Shown: piece after piece, positions 23,255-35,150 of the stretch
How the letters are laid out: the number at the start of each line of letters is the position of its first letter
Position numbering within the stretch: the first letter of the stretch is position 1
Assembly (NCBI GenBank): GCA_021234155.1
Contig: JAJEKV010000050.1
Location: forward strand, 10,347,162 to 10,411,161
Length of the DNA stretch: 64,000 nt
Direction: 5' to 3'
Source: Isoetes taiwanensis
Lineage: Eukaryota > Streptophyta > Lycopodiopsida > Isoetales > Isoetaceae
Program-made: the position numbers and the translations under genes
The notes under the pieces: generated by a model
What the model saw: the letters and a program-made list of their open reading frames with translations, nothing else
What the model was told of the DNA's origin: nothing
Database searches by the model: none

Positions 23255-23423
23255 AGCTCCTATTATTTAGAACGCATCCAATAATGCAAAGAATAGCATC
23301 AAGTTCAAGACGTTAAAGCACGTTATAAGTCATACTATGTTTTTGGCGCAGAAAAACATTGGAAGTCATACCATGGAATAAAATAACGGCTAAGGTTAGC
23401 CCCAAAAACATTGGAAGTCATAC

Positions 23424-24089
23424 CATGGAATAAAATAACGGCTAAGGTTAGCCAAATGGCTATTTTGTAGCAGTTTTGCCAAGAAAAACGGCTAAAGTAA
23501 ACGGAAAAAATGCCCCAAAAAAAGAAAATTTTAGCCCAATTTTTTTGCCGCCCAAGTGAGTTTTTAGGTTGAATAGCCAAACCTTTACCTTCAGACATAT
23601 CCATCAGGACATCGATTAGCTAAACCTAAGATAGAGTGGGCTTGGAAAAATGGATAGATTAGCCCGAAATCCAACACCAATGTATGTACTAACTTTAAGA
23701 TATTTCAAATAGGGTTTATATTTTTCTTTCTTTTTTCCACTTTCTTTTTTGTTCCAAGTACAAAATTGAAGCATTAGAGGAAAAGGAACAATGTAGTCCC
23801 ATTTTTTTAGGTTTTTGAACCTGTTCATATATGTTTGTGTCTTGATTTATGTATTTACAATAAATTCAATGTTTTTGCCAAAATGCTTAGAATTTTTCAA
23901 ATTAATATCGCGTGATGGCTAATATTTGCCTTTCCATTTTGTGAAAGTTTAGCCAAAAGCAAGAAAGTGTGATGGAGAAAAACCATTTAGTTTAGCCAAG
24001 TGTTAGAAACTTCTAGCCCCAATTTGAATGTAGTTTAGCTAAACCTATTTTGGCTACACTAAAATATAGGAGTAGTAATTTATTCCATG
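23424..24089. mobile_element. hAT-like non-autonomous element, 666 bp
   Basis: Ends are the 11-bp inverted repeat CATGGAATAAA/TTTATTCCATG, flanked on both sides by the 8-bp direct repeat AGTCATAC (23416-23423 and 24090-24097). Deleting one copy with the element restores the array word GAAGTCATACTCTG. The 8-bp duplication fits the hAT superfamily. Internal TTAGCCAAA and GGCTAAGG words repeat near both ends. No transposase frame. Confidence 0.85.
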
Positions 24090-24268
24090 AGTCATACTCT
24101 GTTTTGGATCCTACGATTTGAAAAGTATCCTATCATCCAAAGGATAGCATCAAGTTGCATAAGTTACGAAATTTAAACATTTTGTGCACTCAAGATTTAA
24201 AAGCACACCATAACTCATAATGTGTTTTGGCTAGAGTAGCTCTGCTGGTTCAATTATGTTATGCTTTG

Positions 24269-24344
24269 GCTTGGAGTAGCTCGATTGGTTAGAGCGTGTG
24301 GTACATTAACCACAATGCCAGAGGTTCAAGCCCTCCCTCTAGCG
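24269..24344 (+). pseudogene. tRNA-Asn pseudogene
   Basis: An extra T in the acceptor (GCTTGGAG), GATT in the D-loop and an eight-base anticodon loop (TACATTAA) remove the GTT anticodon. Confidence 0.8.
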
Positions 24345-24470
24345 AGCTCCTATTATTTATTAGAACGCATCCAATAATGCAAAGAATAGCATCAAGTTCA
24401 AGACGTTAAAGTTAAAGCACGTTATAAGTCATACTATGTTTTTGGCACAGTTGGTTCAATTATATTATGC

Positions 24471-24547
24471 TTTAGTAGCTCAGTTGGTTAGAGCGTAGCG
24501 TGTGGTTGTTAACCACAAGGTCGGAGGATCAAGCCCTCCCTCTAGCA
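24471..24547 (+). pseudogene. tRNA-Asn lacking the 5' acceptor strand
   Basis: TAGTAGCTCAG start, duplicated GCGTA in GAGCGTAGCGTGTGG, and GGATCAAGCC in the T-arm. Confidence 0.8.
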
Positions 24548-24817
24548 AGCTCTTATTAGTTAGAAGACATCACATAATGCAAAGGATAGAAGTTATATAA
24601 TTTAAACAGTCATTGCACCAAACCTACCTCTAGCGAGCTCTTATTACTTAGATAGAAGATATTTAATTTAAACAATATATTGACACAACATGATCTAGAG
24701 AAAAACATTGGAAGTCATATTCTGTTTTGGATCCTACTATTTGAAAGGTATCTTATCATCCAAAGGATAGCATCAAGTTGCATAAGTTACGAAATTTAAA
24801 CATTTTGTGCACTCAAG

Positions 24818-24863
24818 ACGCTCTAACCAACTGAGCTACTCGAGCCAAAGCCCTCCCTCGAGC
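24818..24863 (-). pseudogene. inverted 5' half of tRNA-Asn joined to a + strand 3' end
   Basis: Positions 24818-24850 are the reverse complement of the tRNA 5' half plus its upstream CTTTGG (it reads GAGTAGCTCAGTTGGTTAG on the - strand). They are joined directly to the + strand acceptor end CCCTCCCTCGAGCG. This is a micro-inversion with one breakpoint near the anticodon arm. Confidence 0.8.
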
Positions 24864-25227
24864 GAGCTCTTATTAGTTAGAAGACATCACATAATGCAAA
24901 GGATACAAGTTATGTAATTTAAATAGTCGTTGCACCAAACCTACCTCTAGCGAGGTCTTATTACTTAGAAGCCATACCATCATTACAATAGAAGTTATTT
25001 AATTTAAACAATATATTGGCACACCATGATCTAGAGAAAAACATTGGAAGTCATACTCTGTTTTGGATCCTACAATTTGAAAGGTATCCTATCATCCAAA
25101 GGATAGCATCAAATTGCATAAGTTACGAAATTTAAACATTTTGTGCACTCAAGCTTTAAAAGCACACCATAACTCATAATGTGTTTTGGCTAGAGTAGTT
25201 CTACTGGTTCATTTATGTTATGCTTTG

Positions 25228-25301
25228 GCTGGAGTAGCTCAATTGGTTAGAGAGTGTGGCTGTTAACCACAAGGCCGGAGGTTCAAGCCCTCCCTCTAGC
25301 G
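25228..25301 (+). tRNA. tRNA-Asn (GUU), D-arm variant
   Basis: CAATTGG in the D-loop and GAGA for GAGC in the D-stem give one mismatch; anticodon and T arms are normal. Confidence 0.78.
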
Positions 25302-25422
25302 AGCTCCTATTATTTGGAATGCATCCAATAATGCAAAGAATAGCATCAAGTTCAAGACGTTAAAGCACGTTATAAGTCATACTATGTTTTTGGCACAGTT
25401 GGTTCAATTATGTTATGCCTTG

Positions 25423-25496
25423 GCTGGAGTAGCTCAGTTGGTTAGAGCGTGTGGCTGTTAACCACAAGGCTGGAGGTTTAAGCCCTCCCTCTAGCG
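25423..25496 (+). tRNA. tRNA-Asn (GUU), T-loop variant
   Basis: C56 to T (GGTTTAAGCC) removes the C56 that contacts G19, and lies in the B box. The rest is consensus. Last full copy before the Helitron. Confidence 0.75.
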
Positions 25497-25806
25497 AGGT
25501 TTTATTAGTTAGAAGACATCACATAATGCAAAGGATAGAAGTTATATAATTTAAACAGTCATTGCACCAAACCTACCTCTAGCGAGCTCTTATTACTTAG
25601 AAGCCATACCATCATTACGATAGAAGTTATTTAATTTAAACAATATATTGGCACACATAATCTAGAGAAAAACATTGGAAGTCATGCTCTGTTTTGGATC
25701 CTACAATTTGAAAAGTATCCTATCATCCAAAGTGTAAGTTATGAAATTGAAACATTTTGTGCACTCAAGACTTAAAAGCACACCATAACTCATAACTAGT
25801 AATGGT

Positions 25807-25823
25807 GCCCAGCGTTGCTGGGC
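25807..25823 (-). terminator. 3' terminal hairpin of the Helitron
   Basis: GCCCAGC GTT GCTGGGC: a perfect 7-bp stem with a 3-nt loop, 11 nt from the CTAG terminus. In Helitrons this hairpin signals the end of strand transfer. Confidence 0.85.
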
Positions 25824-28576
25824 ATACTTTGGGAGGTTGTAAATGTTTTAGCCACAATGAGAAAAGTGTGCAGTATAATTCAACATTTGTACCTTTTTAT
25901 TATAACGAAAACTTTCCAAAGGTTTAAGAACGTTTAAGAAGCCTATCTCCTTCATGTTAGATGGTTTTGCATCAGTATCTCTGAGAGCTTTGAGTAGAAC
26001 ATTGTGATGCTTGTTCTTAGCAATTTTGAGTGGAAGTAAAATGTTAATCTATGCAGGTTTGAGGTGAGGTTATAGTCAAAGTCTCTGTGAGGTGGCGAGG
26101 AGTTCCAAGTTGTATTCTTCGAGTATCTCTACCAAGTCTTGATCGAATCCTGGTTGTTGGCTCCGCATATGTTGGTCATCACTCTCCTGGCTTTGTGCTT
26201 GTTGCTCTTCAGTCTCCAGTTGTTCGTCTTCTTCGGTGTGATAGGACAACATGACATACATTGTCCAATATCCAATCCTACGGACCTATAGATTGTTGAT
26301 AAATAACTCAAGTTTTGCTATGTATTTTGTTGTATGTATTTCGTTGTTTGTGATGTATATCTTGGCTTTTCTTTTCTCGTAATTTTTGTACAAAGGATAA
26401 AAATGAATGGGTGCCAAGAATATGCATTTGGATTCGTCCATTTAGATGTTGGCAAAGTATAGCTTGAAATGCATTCAATTGTGGGAGGGTGATGTCTGGG
26501 CATTCATCTAAGTTCACATCGAATGACGTCATTGAACCATGTAAATCATCGATTGATTGCTCCAATTGAGAATGTGTTGGAGCACATCGTCTGTATCATT
26601 TTTTGTAGGCATCTGTAAAACAAAAGCATGATGTTAACACACTGACCCCGAATTTTGGTCCACAGTTGTTTTTTAGTTGTACGGAAGTGTTGTTTTATGC
26701 CAAAAACAACACCAAAATGGCCCCAAAAGTCCATGTGGCCTGTTTATCCGGATTTGCACAAAAGAGGCGGTGGTTTTTGCGCGAAAAATCCACGCAGCGT
26801 GAAAAAATTGACATGGTTTTTGTGATTTTTTATCAACGTGTGTGTTTTTTTTTTTCATTCACTGTTGTTTTTAATAGAACCATGCGTTGTTTATCTTCAA
26901 AATTACATATGTAGGTCTTCATATTACCATATGTGGAAAGCTAAATTACAACATGAAAGTAAGATTGTTTTTAAAAATAGTTACATGTTATTTAACAAAG
27001 TACCACGTGTGTTTTTGAAATCTTGATGTTGTTTTTTATGCTATTAAGTATTGTTTTTCTAAATTACGGACATGTAAAGAATTATTATAATAACATATAG
27101 AAAAAAACAAGGTGTTGTTTTCAATTGCCTTTAACTAATGAAATATTGACGCGTGGCATATTTTATAAATAATAAAATGGTATTTTAACTAATCAAGCAT
27201 CGACATGTGGCTTACTTTTTCAAATAAAAACATTATTAGCACATATAGAAAAAAACAAGGTGTTGTTTCTAATATAACTTCTAACTAATCATATATTGGC
27301 ACGTGGCATACATTCAAATAAAAAACTAATATATACCACAATTAAAAAACAATAGGATCATATTGTAGTTTATTGTCGTTTGGCATTGTAATTTATTGTC
27401 GTTTGGTTTGAATCATTAATTGTAAGTGCTTCCCTATCAAAGTTATTTTATTTTATCTTTTGTTTTATCTTTTGATTGATAGATCATTGTCGACAAATAA
27501 ATGTGTCATTACAACCATGAGATTGGATGGAAAAAGATGAACACCACGAAATTTAGACAATAAACCATAAACTTGTACAACTGAAGTTGAAGAAATGAAT
27601 GATTTTATTTCCATTAATCATATCATAAGCTTAACCTTTTGTATCAACAAAATAAGATGCCATAAACCGGAAATAAGATGCATGTACAAATAGTGAAGGT
27701 TTTGAAGGGAGAAAAACTATTGCTTTGGTAGGAAAGCAGCATATCATCAAGTCAAGGCAAAAACACGAGCACCAGCAGCAATTCCTATCTGAAGAAAAAT
27801 CAAAGAAATGAGTCATGCTGTGATTTATCTGGAAAAAAAATCAAAGAAGATGAAAAGCTTGAGTGGACCTCATGTGTTCTTTGCAAGGCTAATCACCGCG
27901 CCTAGCCGCCGAAAACCCTAACTCACCGGGATAATAGAACGGTCCCTAAAGGAGAAAATGCAGGAAAGCAAAATATGAAGAAAAAGAGAAATCGAGAAAC
28001 AAAATAGCAAAACTTTCATTTCACCGGCGAAAAGCAAATAGAGTTCAAACAAAAGCGGACTGATTATTTCTCCCTTGCTTTGCATGTAACCTACAAAAGC
28101 ACCTACTACGGATCCGGCCGAGATGCTTTCACGGATCCGGGCCGAAAAGATCTTTGAAGAAAGATCTGCTTCTGAGCGATGCCGGATCTGGCGAGATCTT
28201 TGCTATGGATTTGGCGAAAGATCTTTGAAAAGAAAGATCACTTTCTGAGAAAAATGCCGGATCTGGCCGAGATGCGGCTGGCAAATGGGATCATAACCTC
28301 TCTCCTCCTCACCATAACAAACCATAACCGAACCATAATCGAAGTCGCAAGCCATAACCGGAAGGAGCTCCGCATCGCCATAGCTAAGGGAGGGAATGAA
28401 AAATACGAGGGCGCAAAGAAGCCCCACCATTGCCATAATGGAGGGAAATGAAAAATACAGGCCATTAATCCCAGGGCCCGCTAGAGCCAATGAAAGGAGA
28501 GGACCGGATCAATATCCCGCCGTTGATATCATCGTGAATCACAGCAGCCGTTCTAAGGGCCAATAATATAATAGGA
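25824..28576. other. left interior of the Helitron
   Basis: No recognised gene. Short - strand frames at 26076-26565 encode acidic, Gln-rich peptides of unknown kind. At 27080-27330 a repeat of the words ACATATAGAAAAAAACAAGG and GGCACGTGGCATA recurs. At 28130-28280 GATCTTTGAA/GCCGGATCTGG words repeat. The reverse complement of its right edge starts TCCTATTATATTATTGG, an alternative Helitron-like 5' terminus at 28576. Confidence 0.5.
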
Positions 28577-28694
28577 TGGGGATCAAGATCTTAGTCGTCC
28601 ATCTTGGTTATATGAAATATTTTTTTAATGGTTTAATTCATATGTTCATTTTTATGGTTCAAACGTTGTGCCCCTAGGATCCATCATGATTCAT

Positions 28695-29672
28695 GCCAGC
28701 TGTTTGGCTCCAGCATGTCATGTGGGCTCTAACATGCCATGCAGGATCTAACATGCCATGCGGGCTCCAACATGCCAAGGTGGTTCGCGCATGCCACGTG
28801 GGCTCTACCATGCCACCTAGGCTCCACATGCCAAGGTGGCTGAAACATGCCACCTAGGCTCCAACATGCCACATAGGGTCAAACATGCCAAGGTGGCTCA
28901 AGCATGCCACCTAGGCTTCAAAATGCCACGCGGGCTCCAACATGCCACCTAGGCTCCAACATTCCAAGGTGGCTCAAACATGCCACCTAGGCTCCAACAT
29001 GCCAAGGTGGCTCAAACATGCCACATGGGCTGCAACATGCCACTTAGTTGGCTCAAACATTCCATGTGGGCTCCAACATGACGAGGTGGCTCAAACATGC
29101 CACCTAGGGTCCAACATGCCAAGGTGGCTCAAACATGCCACCTAGGCTCAAGCATACCAAGGTGTCTCAAACATGCCACGTGGGCTCCAACATGCCACCT
29201 AGACTCCAACATGCCTAAGTGGCTCAAACATTCCACATGGGCTCCAACATGCCACCTCGTTGGCTCAAACATGCCACGTGGGCTCAAACATGCCAAGGTG
29301 TCTCAAACATGCCACATGGGCTCCAACATGCCACCTAGACTCCAACATGCCACCTTTTAAACATGCCACTTGGCTCCAACATGCCACCTATGCTCCAACA
29401 TGCCAAGGTGGCTCCGGGCATCACAAGGTGGTTCAAACATGCCAAGTTGGCTCCAACATGCCACCTAGGCTCCAACATGCCAAGGTGGCTCAAACATGCC
29501 ACGTGGACTCCAACATGCCATGTGGGCTCCAACATGCTAAGGTGGCTCAAACATGCCCGCATGCTCCAACATGTTACCGCCACCTAGGCTCCAACATCCC
29601 ATCGGGCTCCAACATGCCACCTAGGCTTCAACATGCCAAGGTGGCTCGGGCATACCACCTAGGCACTCCAAG
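28695..29672 (+). repeat. 19-bp minisatellite, forward orientation
   Basis: About 50 tandem copies of two alternating 19-bp monomers, ACATGCCACCTAGGCTCCA and ACATGCCAAGGTGGCTCAA, with point variants such as CCACGTGGGCTCC. Open frames through it are products of the repeat and are not genes. Confidence 0.95.
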
Positions 29673-30910
29673 TGGTGACATGGCATGTTGGAGCCTGGGT
29701 GGCATGTTGAAACCAACTTGGCATGTTGAAGCCAACACTGGCATGTTGGAGCCTAAATGGCATGTTGAAGCTTAGGTGGCATGTTTGAGCCACCTTGTCA
29801 TGTTGGAGCCTAGGTGGCATGTTTGAGCCACCTACTAGCATGTTTGAGTCTAGGTGGCATGTTGAGCCACGGTGGCATGTTGGAGCCCAGGTGGCATGTT
29901 TGAGCCAACAACATATTTAAAACCTAGGTGGCATGTTGTGAGCCGCTGGCATGTTGGAGCCTAGGTAACACGTTGGAGCCAACTTGGCATGTTGGAGCTT
30001 CAGTGGCATGTTGGAACCTGGGTGGCAATGTTGGAGCCTATAATGGCATGCTAGGTGGCATGTTGGAGCCCACGTGGCATGTCGGGCGTGGGTGGCATGT
30101 TGGAGCCTGGTTGGCATGTTGGAGCCTACATGGCATGTTGGAGCCTAGGTGGCATGTTTGAGCCTAGGTGGCATGTTGGAGCCACCTTGGCATGTTGGAG
30201 CCTAGGTGGCACGTTGGAACCTGGGTGGCATGCTAGAGCTCACGAGGGCATGTTGGAGCCTAGGTGGCATGTTGGAGCCTCATTGGCATGTTGAAGCCTT
30301 GGTGGCATGTTGGGCCTTGGTGGCATGCTGGGTGGCATGTTGGAGCCCACGTGGCATGTTGGAGTGGTTGGCAAGTTGGAGCCTAGATGGCATGTTGGAG
30401 CCTCGTGGCATGTTGAGCCTGGGTGGCATGTTTGAGCCACCTTGGCACGCTGAGCCCTAGGTGGCATGTTGGAGCCACCTTGGCATGTTGGACCTAGGTG
30501 GCACGTTGGGCCTGGGTGGCATGCTGGAGCTCACGAGGCATGTTGGAGCCTGGGTGGCATGTTGGAGCCCTCATTGGCATGTTAAAGCCTTGGTGGCATG
30601 TTGGAGCCTAGGTGGCATATTTGAGCCACCTTGCATGCTTGAGCTTAGGTGGCACATTGGAGCCAACTTGGCATGTTGGAGCCTATGTGGCATGTTGGAG
30701 CTCACGTGGCATGTTGGAGGCTAGGTGGCATGCTAGGTGGCATGTTGGAGCCCACGTTGGCATGTTGGAGCCTAGGTGGCATGTTGGAGCCTCGTGGCAT
30801 GTTGGAGCCTAGGTGGCATATTTGAGCCACCTTGGCACACTTGAGCCTAGGTGGCATGTTGGAGCCCTAGGTGGATGTTGGAGCCTAGGTGGCACGTTGG
30901 AGCCTAGGTG
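29673..30910 (-). repeat. 19-bp minisatellite, reverse orientation
   Basis: The same monomers reverse-complemented (GGCATGTTGGAGCCTAGGT and so on). The switch happens within about 20 bp of 29673, so the two blocks form a large inverted repeat. Confidence 0.95.
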
Positions 30911-31884
30911 GCGGACCCGGGAGGCGGACATCACAAAGGTTACCGAGGCGGGGCTTTCCTACTAGTGCTCCTCCGGAGGGCAAATGCCAATGCCTCCCTT
31001 CCGGAGCCCGATTTCCATCCGACCTTTGAATCCACTCTTCAAGTATCAAAAAATTCAAGATCTGTCCAGAGAACATATCAAACCGCAAAGTGTCCTGCGA
31101 TCGACCATGTAGAAAGCCGTGTGCTTTGTCGTTTGGGGCGATTACAAAGGCTCAGGAATGGAGATTTGACTTAAGCCATATCGTCCAGAAGCAGTAAAAT
31201 TACCCTAGGGACCAAGTTACATGGTCATTTTTGCAGCAAAAAAGCATGAACCCTCTACATGGCGCGTATTACGCACCCTTCAGCTAAGGCCAATTCACTA
31301 TGAGCGTGTTGGACATGAGCTACTTTGGCTTCACGGGCGGGGTGGTCTTACGCCCACAAAACTTGGTCTCTGGGTAATGTCGATGTTTGAGTTAAGTTGG
31401 CGAGTCGGATCATAGTTCGGGTGGGAGAGTTGCCCATCCGGTGGCGGGGACCTTCGAGAGGACATTTTGGGTCGAATACTTACGGAAGGTTTAGGGCTCC
31501 ATCTTAAAGCGTCAGCGCCCTCCCACTACCTCATGACATTGTGCAAGATCACGGTCCAATCGGCTGGGGGTATGGCCTCCAAAACGTAAACCACATTGCC
31601 TTGCCGGTTATTGTAGGGTTTACGTTATGGAGGCCAAAAGCGTGTCGATTGCACTTGGGACTGGTGTACCTTTTCAAACATGTATGCGAACCATGGCAAC
31701 CCCGAAATAATAGAGTTTGGATCTATTGGCGATCCCGAATCATTCCAAAAAAATTGCTACTACAAAATGTGTTCTTGACTTCTAATTGCGACCTTTGGGA
31801 GGAGAGGTAAATCCAAAAGCGTTTAGGAGGCCAAAATGTGATCATTTTCTCGGATAGCTAGGTGCACCTTTGCTAAACACACAT
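30911..31884. other. unique segment between minisatellite blocks
   Basis: About 1 kb of GC-richer DNA with no recognised coding sequence, including several GGGCGGGG and TCGGAT words. It may be a captured genomic fragment. Confidence 0.4.
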
Positions 31885-32080
31885 GCCTAGGTGGCATGCA
31901 CGAGCCTAGGTGCCAACTTGGCATGTAGGAACCACCTTGGCATGTTTGAGCCTAGGTGGCATGTTTGAGCCACCTTGGCATGTTGGAGCCCACATGGCAT
32001 GTTGGAGCCTATGTGGCATGTTGGAGCCACGTGGCATGTTTGAGCCACCTTGGCATGTTTGAGCACGTTGGAGCCTAGGT
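31885..32080 (-). repeat. small minisatellite block, reverse orientation
   Basis: About ten monomers of the same 19-bp family (GGCATGTTTGAGCCTAGGT type). Confidence 0.9.
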
Positions 32081-32439
32081 TTGATAGGGTTTACGTTGCA
32101 GGGATGCTCAGATGACCCGGAGGGCCCCGAGGGATCGGCGTGGAATACCCGTCTTTGGATTACCCTCATGGCCTTTGGAGGCGAGCCAAATTTCCGGTCG
32201 GCATACCTTTGGAGACTCCCTTCACAAGCCCCTTTCCGGTGAAGGGGAGTGCGGAAAAAGCATCTTTGCGGGGGGATTGACCCCATCTCAGGGCATGGTC
32301 CCCGAGCATACCACGAGAGAACTCCATGCAAAGTTTGGATGTGTTAGTCTCCGTCTTGGCCTTTCGAGATGTAAACCCTACCAAACCCTAGGGTTTGGTA
32401 GGATTTGATAAGGATGCTCCTCACGATCAAGAGGGCCGT

Positions 32440-35150
32440 GGAACTTGTCCCCTAGGTAATTTACGCATTCCGATGACATGGAGAGTCGGATCGCCAATCC
32501 GGGGCCTCCTCCATGCCCCAAAATCAAAAACGTGGTCTAAACCACCTGAGGGCCAGCGGTGGCCATCCCAATAAAAATCGAGGGTCTAAAGCTCACCGGA
32601 AATACGGGATTTTCTGTGCGGCTTCGGGGCCACTTGGCAAGCCAGCTGGCTGAAAACCATGATTTTTCCATTTATGCATTAATCATGAATTTCCGGATCA
32701 TAAACACAAAGAAAAGCGAATAAAAATTCAGGTCTCCGAAAAAAAGGTGAAATCTTGGCGGGATGTCTTGCATGGCTGCACACCTGCGAAAAATGCAGCG
32801 GCAATAGAAAAACAAAGCGAGAGGCATGAGACGACTTAGAGCCAACCCCTTAGGAGGCCAGGAATCGATGGCGTCCCCATCTTGGGCGATTGAAGCTAGC
32901 TTTGCTTCTCCAGGTGGTCACATGTATACCACCTAGCAGTCCTAGTGCTGCTATTCTCACTTCGATCTTCTACCCGGGCCTCGGGGTGACCCCAAGTATC
33001 TTGTTCTCGAGGCTAGTCCAAAAGGCTGAGAGGGCCGGGCTGACCCCCACTCAGGAACTAAGGAAAAGCTCGCCAATGGACCGGAACATCCCCATTACCT
33101 AGGAGACCAAGTTTGGTGACTGAAGACCACCCCTCTCCAAAAGCCAAAGTAGGTGGTTTACTACACACTTGTAGTCAATTGGCATGGAGGTGGATCTTTG
33201 AATACCTCCTAGTGGGGGGGGTAAGTGATTGATCCCACAGGGAAAACTGGTAGTGGAACTTGTCCTCTAGGGTAATTTCGGCGGGGCGATGTGGAAGGTC
33301 GGATCGCCAATCCGGGCCTCCTCCATGCCCCAAAAATCCCGGCGTGGTCTAAACCACAATGGAGATAGCGGTGGCCATCCCAATAAAAATCGAGGGTCTA
33401 AAGCTGCAGCCCAAAATACCGGGATTTTCACATGCGGCTCAGCGGCCACTTGGCAAGCCAGCTGGCTGAAAATCAGGATTTTTTCCCCCATGCATTAATT
33501 ATGAATTTCCTGACATAAACACAAAAAAACACGGATAAAAATCCGGGTCTCAAAAAAGGTGAAATCTTGGTGGATATGCAACATGGCTGCACCGCACACC
33601 GAGAAAATGCAAACAATAGAAGCACAAGCAGAGGCATGAGGCGAAGCTTCGAGCCAACCCCCTTTAGGAGGCCACCGGGTGTCCAGAACCCCCATTGAAA
33701 GGTGGAGCTATCTTTTTCTTCTCCATGTGGTCACATGTATACCACCTAGCAGTCCTAGTGCTCCTATTGTCACTTCAATCTTCTACCGGGGCCTCGGTGA
33801 ACCCCAAGTATCTTATTCTTGCGAGGCTAATCCAAGGCAATGAGGGCGGGCTGACCCCCATCCCGAATCGAACTGGCTCCGCCAATGGACCCGATAGGGC
33901 ATCCCCATTACCTGGGGACCAAGTTTAGGTGGCGTAAGACCACCCCCTCTCCAAGCGATTAGCTTTACTACACACTTGTAGTCAATTGGCATGGAGGTGG
34001 ATCTTTGAATACCCTCCTAGTGAGGGGTAAGTGATTGATCCCCAGGGAAAACTTGGGGTAAGTCGATTGATCCCCTGGTAAGTGATTGAAAACGTGGTCT
34101 AAACCCTGTCAAGGCCAGCGGTGGCCATCCCAATCAAAAATCGGGGTCTAAAACTCATCCGAAATACCTGGGGATTTTCCTATACTCTGGGCCACTTGGC
34201 AAGCCCGGTGGCTGAAAACCAGGATTTTTCCCCTGCCCCATGCATTAATTATGAATTTCCTGGAGCATAAACACAAAGAAAAGCCTGATAAAAATTCGGT
34301 CTCGAAAAGGTGAAATCTTGGCGGGATGTGGCATGGCTGCACACGCAAGAGAAAAAAATGCACCGCAATTGAAGCACAAGCAGAGGAATGAGACGAAGCT
34401 TAGAGCCAACCCCCTTCCTGAGACCACCGGGGGTAATGCGTCCTACTAGGTAGTGGAGCTAGCTTTGCTTCTCCGGTGGTCACATGTATACCACCTAGCA
34501 GTCCTAGTGCTTTATTCTCACTTCAATCTTCTACCGTGGCCTCGAGGGTGAACCCCAAGTATCTTGTTCTCATGCAGGCTAGTCCAAGCCGGGGCCGAGG
34601 GGTGGGTTGGACCCCCCACTCGGAATCGAACCGGCTCCAGCCAATGGACCCGAACATCCCCATTACCTAGGGGACCAAGTTTCGTGGGAAGTGAAGACCA
34701 CCCCTCTCAAGAAACGCCAAAGTAGGTCGTTTACTACACACTTGTAGTCAATTGGCATGGAGGTGGATCTTTGAATACCTCCTGTAGTGAGGGGTAAGTG
34801 ATTGATCCCCAGGAAAAACTCGCCGTGGAACTTGTCCCCTAGGGTAATTTTCGTTGCTCCGACGACGCCGGGCGGGTCGGATCGTAATCCGGGCCTCCTC
34901 CATGCCCCAAAATCAAAACGTGGTCTAAACCTTGTCGGCCAACCATCCATCCCAATAAAAATCGGGGTCTAAAACTCATCCTAAAAATACCGGGATTTTC
35001 CTCAGACTCTCCGAGGGCCACTTGGCAAGCCACCGGCTGAAAACCAGGATTTTCCCTGCCCCATGCATTAATTATGAATTTCAGAGCATAAACACAAAGA
35101 AAAGCCTGATAAAAATCCGGTCTCAAAAAGGTGAAATCTTATAGGGATGT
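32440..35150. repeat. tandem repeat with a period of about 0.75-0.83 kb
   Basis: Four successive copies share landmarks. GTGGTCTAAACC occurs near 32533, 33344, 34092 and 34920. GGTCACATGTATACCACC occurs near 32913, 33730 and 34478. CTTGTAGTCAATTGGCATGG occurs near 33170, 33976 and 34743. Copies differ by many small indels. No frame is conserved between copies, so this looks like satellite or captured non-coding DNA. Confidence 0.85.

Larger units (their letters stand above)
21373..23423 (+). repeat. tRNA-Asn tandem array, block 2
   Basis: Continues the same modules after the CACTA element. Five full-length tRNA copies and one defective copy. Near 23351-23423 a 59-bp segment spanning the junction with the hAT-like element is duplicated. 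Confidence 0.93.
24090..25795 (+). repeat. tRNA-Asn tandem array, block 3
   Basis: Array modules between the hAT-like element and the Helitron. Contains two full-length tRNA copies, two defective copies and a small inversion. Confidence 0.93.

Noticed and set aside
10640-25795. A CRISPR array, considered because of the regular repeats
   Set aside because: Repeats are whole tRNA genes and flanks of variable length in a plant nuclear context; spacers are not unique.
28203-28490. A 95-residue - strand frame inside the Helitron
   Set aside because: Overlaps two other frames of similar length and a local GATCTTTGAA repeat; no motif.
28942-30812. Many 60-170-residue open frames in the minisatellite, for example NMPRWLKHATWAP-type repeats
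   Set aside because: The 19-bp monomer has few stops in some frames; the frames follow the repeat and flip strand with it.
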